In this document: in pieces, positions 45,923 to 49,283 of the stretch
Numbering within the stretch: the stretch's first letter is position 1
Layout of the letters: every line of letters starts with the position of its first letter
Source of the DNA: Deltaproteobacteria bacterium
GTDB lineage: Bacteria; Desulfobacterota; DSM-4660; Desulfatiglandales; HGW-15
Assembly (NCBI GenBank): GCA_019308745.1
Contig: JAFDHO010000030.1
Coordinates: forward strand, 1-49,283
DNA: 49,283 bases
Reading direction: 5' to 3'
The notes under the pieces: model-generated
The model's database searches: none
Told to the model about the DNA's origin: nothing
What the model saw: the letters and a program-made list of their open reading frames with translations, nothing else
Translations under genes and position numbers: made by a program

Positions 45923-46714
45923 TTACCCCGCAGTGTATCCGCCATCCACGTAAAGAACGGCCCCTGTCATAAAATCAGAGGCCCTGGAAGAGAGGAAGAT
46001 CACCGTCCCCAGGAAATCTTCGGGCTCCCCCAGTCTCCCAATGGGAATGCGCTTCAGGAAATTCTTGTAGAACTCATTATCGTCGAACATCCACTGGGTC
46101 AGGGCCGTGCGGAACACGGTCGGCGCGATGGCATTCACATTGATCTTGTGAGGGCCCCACTCACATCCCAGAGACTTCGTCAACAGGGATATTGCCCCCT
46201 TTGACGGACTATAGCCCGTATAGTTCGCCATGCCCAACATCCCCCTCGTGGAAGAGAGGAGGATTACCTTACCTCCCCGTCCCTGGTCAATCATCACTTT
46301 GCCCACTTCCTTACAATAGAGCCATGTCCCCTTGACATTCACATCCATGATCATCTCCCACTCTCCCACTGGCTGCTCCACAATGGGACTCGGCTTGTTG
46401 ACACCCGCTGCCGTAATCAATATGTCTATGCCCCCGAATCGCTCCACCGTGTCCTTTACCACCCTTTTCACGTCTTCGTGATCTACGGGCGATCCGGCGG
46501 AGCAGGCAGCCACGCCCCCTTCCTTTTCGATGTCTTCCACCAAGGCCTTCAGTTTATCATCGGTTCTGCCGGTCGCCATAACCTTGGCACCAGCCATGGC
46601 CAGGCCCATAGCGGACGCCCTTCCAAAGCCCCCCGTAGCGCCCGTTATGAGTGCGACCTTGCCGCTGACATCAAACAGATCTTTGAGCAAATCCACACCC
46701 TTTTTTGTTGCCAT
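45923..46714 (-). CDS. Short-chain dehydrogenase/reductase (candidate phloroglucinol reductase)
   Basis: The 263-residue classical SDR has TGATGGFG at 24-31, NVKG, catalytic Ser 154/155 (ILLSSTRG), Tyr 168 and Lys 172 (YSPSK), and a C-terminal GAVLYVDGGYTAG. TGRTDDKL after the second strand (Arg 50) suggests preference for NADP(H). Known phloroglucinol reductases, which reduce the ring to dihydrophloroglucinol, belong to this superfamily, but SDR sequence alone does not fix the substrate; the assignment rests on the neighbours. Start at 46714 with AAAGGAGG upstream. Closely followed by the dehydrogenase gene. Confidence 0.83.
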   Translation of the reverse strand: MATKKGVDLLKDLFDVSGKVALITGATGGFGRASAMGLAMAGAKVMATGRTDDKLKALVEDIEKEGGVAACSAGSPVDHEDVKRVVKDTVERFGGIDILITAAGVNKPSPIVEQPVGEWEMIMDVNVKGTWLYCKEVGKVMIDQGRGGKVILLSSTRGMLGMANYTGYSPSKGAISLLTKSLGCEWGPHKINVNAIAPTVFRTALTQWMFDDNEFYKNFLKRIPIGRLGEPEDFLGTVIFLSSRASDFMTGAVLYVDGGYTAG

Positions 46715-46879
46715 CTTCTTGCCTCCTTTTCCAGGAATGAATCTTCCGTAATCCTACATCCAGCAATATCCCCTTCCGAAAGCTTCCCGGCCCTTACAAT
46801 GTTTACGACATCACAATACGCGCATGGAGCCTGATGAACACGCGGAAATTGGCGTTTTCCCGAAGCCGACAATCTTATG

Positions 46880-47800
46880 CTAGAAGTTGACTTTGTCTAA
46901 ACCCTTCAGATTCAACGTCTGTCTGGCCTCGTCCGGTGTCGCGGCCTCCAACCCAAGTTCCCTGGCGAATCTTATGGCCTTTTCCACGTGCTCTGCATTG
47001 CTCTTGGCCAATTCACCCTTACCTATGTACAGGTTGTCTTCAAGTCCAACCCTCATGTTTCCGCCCATCACCATGTTTACCACACCCATGGTGAAGGAGT
47101 GTCTTCCTGCTGCGCAGACAGACCACTGAAAGTCTCCGAAGGTCTGCCGAGCAGTATTCACAAGATGAACCAGGTTTCCCACGCTAGCCTGAATCCCTCC
47201 CAGGATCCCCAGCACAAATTGAAGGTATATGGGCCTTTTCAAGAGCCCCTCGTCCATGACTTGTTTGAGGTTTGTGATGTGCCCCACGTCATAGATCTCC
47301 AGCTCCGGTTGTGTGTTCACGTCATTCATGGTCTTACAAAACACCTTCAATGACGTGAAGGTATTGGGAAAGATGAATCCTTCCGTAGATGCGAGGAAGT
47401 CTTTCTCCCACTCGTATTTGAAATCCTTGTACTTGTTCAACACCGGATAAAGGGCAAAGTTCATGGATCCCGCGTTGAAGGTGGCCATTTCCGGCCTGAG
47501 TTCCCTTACCACGGCTATCCTTTGCTCCGGCGTCATGGTAGCGGTCCCGCCCGTGGTCACCGTAACGACAAGATTCGTCTTTGCCTTTATTCCGGTAAGT
47601 ATCTCCCTGTAAATCTCTATGTCCGTGGTTGGTCTTCCGTCCCTGGGATCCCGCGCATGCACGTGCACCACCGTTGCCCCTGCCTGCTCACACCTCACAG
47701 CTTCCTCTATGAGCTGCTGCGGAGTAATCGGCAGATAGGGAGACATCGACGGTGTATGTATGTTCCCAGTCAAAGCTGCGGTAATGATGACTTTACGCAT
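46880..47800 (-). CDS. BKACE (DUF849) beta-keto acid cleavage enzyme (candidate triacetate acetoacetate-lyase)
   Basis: Zinc-dependent TIM-barrel lyase. BKACE enzymes cleave beta-keto acids with acetyl-CoA, giving acetoacetate and a new acyl-CoA. In the 306-residue protein the zinc ligands are in VVHVHARDPRDGRP (His 46, His 48), and GNMRVGLEDN with Glu 254 closes the active site. The family is defined by 3-keto-5-aminohexanoate cleavage enzyme, but this residue context does not itself show the lysine-pathway substrate. Here the expected substrate is triacetate (3,5-dioxohexanoate), giving acetoacetate and acetoacetyl-CoA. The ATG at 47800 has GGAAG nine bases upstream. The 165-bp and 185-bp gaps on either side hold no gene I accept. 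Confidence 0.85.
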   Translation of the reverse strand: MRKVIITAALTGNIHTPSMSPYLPITPQQLIEEAVRCEQAGATVVHVHARDPRDGRPTTDIEIYREILTGIKAKTNLVVTVTTGGTATMTPEQRIAVVRELRPEMATFNAGSMNFALYPVLNKYKDFKYEWEKDFLASTEGFIFPNTFTSLKVFCKTMNDVNTQPELEIYDVGHITNLKQVMDEGLLKRPIYLQFVLGILGGIQASVGNLVHLVNTARQTFGDFQWSVCAAGRHSFTMGVVNMVMGGNMRVGLEDNLYIGKGELAKSNAEHVEKAIRFARELGLEAATPDEARQTLNLKGLDKVNF

Positions 47801-47985
47801 GTCAAATAACTTCCTTTCATAAGATTAATGGTTTGCAACCCCCGTATGCGATTCGAGCCCCGCGTAAGGGACACCTCCCGCTTCCGCCAGCGATTTCTTC
47901 CCTCTTTCTATGACAGGGAGTCTCAAGCCTCCCCTTGCCGACATGTTCAGGGGATGCCCATGCTTTGCAGGTACCGAAAAAAGCC

Positions 47986-48324
47986 CTAGTCCGGGTAATT
48001 GATTACCACCAACATGCTGGCGGGCTTGTTGGTATTATTGATGATCGCCCTTCCTTCATTGGGACCAATGTAAATGGAATCCCACGGTTTGAGGACGATC
48101 TCCTCCTTCTCTGTCTTTATGGTGACTTCCCCCTCCAGGACAAAGTAGATCTTCTCCGTATCAGTCGCACCAAACTCTGCCCCGCCCTGGGGCAGGAAAT
48201 GGGAAAGCCCCATCCAGAATCTCTTGGCGCCGCTCTCCTCCTTTCCATGGAGCCTCAAGGCCGTCATGTTGAAATGTCCCGGTGCATCGTAGGGCTTTAC
48301 ATCCTTTAACTCTACCTTTTTCAT
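47986..48324 (-). CDS. Small cupin-fold protein lacking the usual metal ligands
   Basis: A 112-residue single-domain cupin: FLPQGGAEFGATDTEKIYFVLEGEVTI matches motif 1 and LKPWDSIYIGPNEGRAIINN motif 2, but the motif-1 HxH and the motif-2 His are absent; only a Glu (TEKIYF) remains. It is therefore probably not a typical metal-dependent oxygenase or isomerase, and may bind a ligand or assist another enzyme. It is placed between the cyclase and the BKACE gene, 36 bp after the former. Start at 48324 with GGAGG upstream. Confidence 0.8.
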   Translation of the reverse strand: MKKVELKDVKPYDAPGHFNMTALRLHGKEESGAKRFWMGLSHFLPQGGAEFGATDTEKIYFVLEGEVTIKTEKEEIVLKPWDSIYIGPNEGRAIINNTNKPASMLVVINYPD

Positions 48325-48360
48325 GATACTGTACCTCCACTTCTGAACTTAAAGTCTTTC

Positions 48361-49122
48361 TTACTGGTCCCCCTCGTCCACTATGGCCACGAGCCGAACG
48401 ATGGAGCCGTCGCCCTTTTCCCATCTGATCGGAAAACCCGCGATAGTCACCCTCTTCCCTACTACCTGATCAAGGTCTCCTCCCACGTTTTCGTACCCCA
48501 TGATGCCGTTTCTCAGCAGCACGTTATGACAAGGCTCCCACTCCGGGAAATCCTCCAGGACATCGCGCCCGGTTTCCCTCTTGTACTCCTCACAGATGTC
48601 GGGTCGCAAGGGTCCGGGGCCGTGAGGCCCGATCGCAGTTGCCAACGGGTGGTCCAGTGCCTGCTGGTCCACGCCCACGGCCTTCACTCCCCTTTCAACA
48701 AACCACTCCCCCGCTTCCCTGTAAAGCCCCGGGGAGTAACAGAAGTACTCAACACTGTCGGAGTATTTCTTGTACCAGCCCGTGTGGACGATAACGATAT
48801 CGTCCTTTTCAATCTTGGGGCGCGCATTTTCCAGATCCTCCGGTGTGATCACCTCCCATTTCTTCTTGGGGATGTCCACAACAACTCCTGTACCGTAATA
48901 TCTGTCCAGGGGAATGTCGGCCGTGTACATTCCCCCTTCAAAGACGTGTGCCGGAGAGTCCGCGTGGGTCGTGCAGTGCATGGTGGTCGTGATGACCTGC
49001 GAGAGCACGCCGGATTTCGCATGGTAGTGCATGCGCTCGATCTTGACATCCTGAAAATAGGGCCACAAGGGGCATTTATCCCCGAAGGGATGACTCAAAT
49101 CAACAAGTTTCACTTTTCCCAT
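48361..49122 (-). CDS. Cyclase-family metal hydrolase (candidate dihydrophloroglucinol cyclohydrolase)
   Basis: First gene of the operon. The 253-residue protein belongs to the cyclase/kynurenine-formamidase-like family, whose metal site HxxxHxDxPxH is seen as His 49, His 53, Asp 55 and His 59 (MHCTTHADSPAHV). It starts VKLVDLSHPFGDKCPLWP, as usual. Members hydrolyse amides, lactones and cyclic ketones; the ring-opening hydrolase of dihydrophloroglucinol is one of them to my knowledge. That role would give 3-hydroxy-5-oxohexanoate here. The ATG at 49122 has AAAGGAGG upstream and a leader of about 100 nt from a sigma54-type promoter. Confidence 0.84.
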   Translation of the reverse strand: MGKVKLVDLSHPFGDKCPLWPYFQDVKIERMHYHAKSGVLSQVITTTMHCTTHADSPAHVFEGGMYTADIPLDRYYGTGVVVDIPKKKWEVITPEDLENARPKIEKDDIVIVHTGWYKKYSDSVEYFCYSPGLYREAGEWFVERGVKAVGVDQQALDHPLATAIGPHGPGPLRPDICEEYKRETGRDVLEDFPEWEPCHNVLLRNGIMGYENVGGDLDQVVGKRVTIAGFPIRWEKGDGSIVRLVAIVDEGDQ

Positions 49123-49183
49123 TAGAAAACCTCCTTTTTTCTATTATTTCTTAATCATTTCCGGTTAGTATTCAGCGCCGCCG

Positions 49184-49205
49184 CCGGGCCAAGAAATAGG
49201 CCCGG
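49184..49205 (-). promoter_or_regulatory. Stable hairpin in the leader of the catabolic operon
   Basis: CCGGGCC and GGCCCGG form a perfect 7-bp GC-only stem with an 8-nt loop, between the predicted start and the first gene. No T-run follows, so it is not a terminator as read. Confidence 0.4.
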
Positions 49206-49233
49206 AGTGAACGAAAATGAAACTTTTTGCTTG

Positions 49234-49249
49234 TGCAACACTTTAGCCA
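49234..49249 (-). promoter_or_regulatory. Sigma54-type (-24/-12) promoter of the catabolic operon
   Basis: Minus strand TGGCTAAAGTGTTGCA: the GG and GC elements are exactly 10 nt apart and the match to TGGC-N7-TTGCA is complete. Transcription would start near 49223. Sigma54 promoters need an enhancer-binding activator; none is encoded in the window, but one may lie beyond the right edge. Confidence 0.65.
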
Positions 49250-49283
49250 CTTAAAATCATCCTCGGACCGGGTAAAGGGGAAA

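Noticed and set aside
46645-46872. Minus-strand frame across the start of the SDR gene
   Set aside because: It overlaps the true SDR start and its ribosome site in another frame and shows no family motif.
47825-47944. 39-codon minus-strand frame between BKACE and the cupin
   Set aside because: No ribosome site and no recognisable sequence; open by chance in GC-rich DNA.
49123-49233. Riboswitch in the leader of the catabolic operon
   Set aside because: Only a simple GC hairpin is visible; no known riboswitch core or terminator follows.

Overview
The window comes from a strictly anaerobic, sulfate-respiring bacterium of the Desulfobacterota (former Deltaproteobacteria). The evidence is a complete dissimilatory sulfate-activation set (sat, aprB, aprA) with the Apr electron-donor complex qmoABC, an ETF:quinone oxidoreductase, several molybdenum/tungsten enzymes and a TRAP importer. 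The aromatic-degradation genes fit a metabolically versatile, completely oxidising lineage such as Desulfatiglans or a relative; that placement is inference.

Left edge (1-6.1 kb): a tRNA-Thr/Tyr/Gly/Thr-tuf operon on the minus strand with a clear promoter, an AT-rich gap, a small membrane/coiled-coil protein, ndk, two tandem YkgJ-type cysteine-cluster proteins, a SEC-C/HExxH protein and a small zinc ribbon. Sulfate block (6.3-17.1 kb, all minus strand): sat-aprB-aprA from a strong sigma70-type promoter, ending in an intrinsic terminator, then an ETF-QO gene followed by qmoA-qmoB-qmoC. Menaquinone links the block: ETF-QO can load electrons into the pool and QmoABC withdraws them for AprAB.

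Middle (17.3-34.5 kb): housekeeping genes in mixed orientation (MBL hydrolase, a molybdopterin-binding protein with a cysteine tail, polyprenyl synthase, rimO, a lipoprotein, a CCA-adding/poly(A) polymerase-type enzyme, a Mo/W oxidoreductase, a thioredoxin-like/TPR protein, YchF, a frameshifted argC, a GAF-PilB ATPase, tatD, maf). This part carries miniature inverted-repeat elements: three related copies (17.1, 24.3 and 29.0 kb) and one of a different type (22.6 kb).

Right part (34.7-49.3 kb): twelve co-directional minus-strand genes form an apparent catabolic operon headed by a good sigma54-type (-24/-12) promoter. In transcription order: cyclase-family hydrolase, cupin, BKACE-family lyase, SDR reductase, 3-hydroxyacyl-CoA-dehydrogenase-like protein, molybdopterin transhydroxylase alpha and beta, a second Mo/W oxidoreductase, an amidohydrolase-type decarboxylase, and DctP-Q-M. 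Together they match a reductive trihydroxybenzene pathway: aromatic acid uptake, decarboxylation to pyrogallol (or a relative), transhydroxylation to phloroglucinol, reduction to dihydrophloroglucinol, hydrolytic ring opening to 3-hydroxy-5-oxohexanoate, oxidation to triacetate and cleavage to acetoacetate-level products. The large transhydroxylase subunit keeps the catalytic residues I remember for the Pelobacter enzyme at a constant offset, but carries an extra N-terminal SCP2-like domain. This locus is the most interesting system in the window. All assignments come from reading the sequence and from knowledge of the families; no searches were run.
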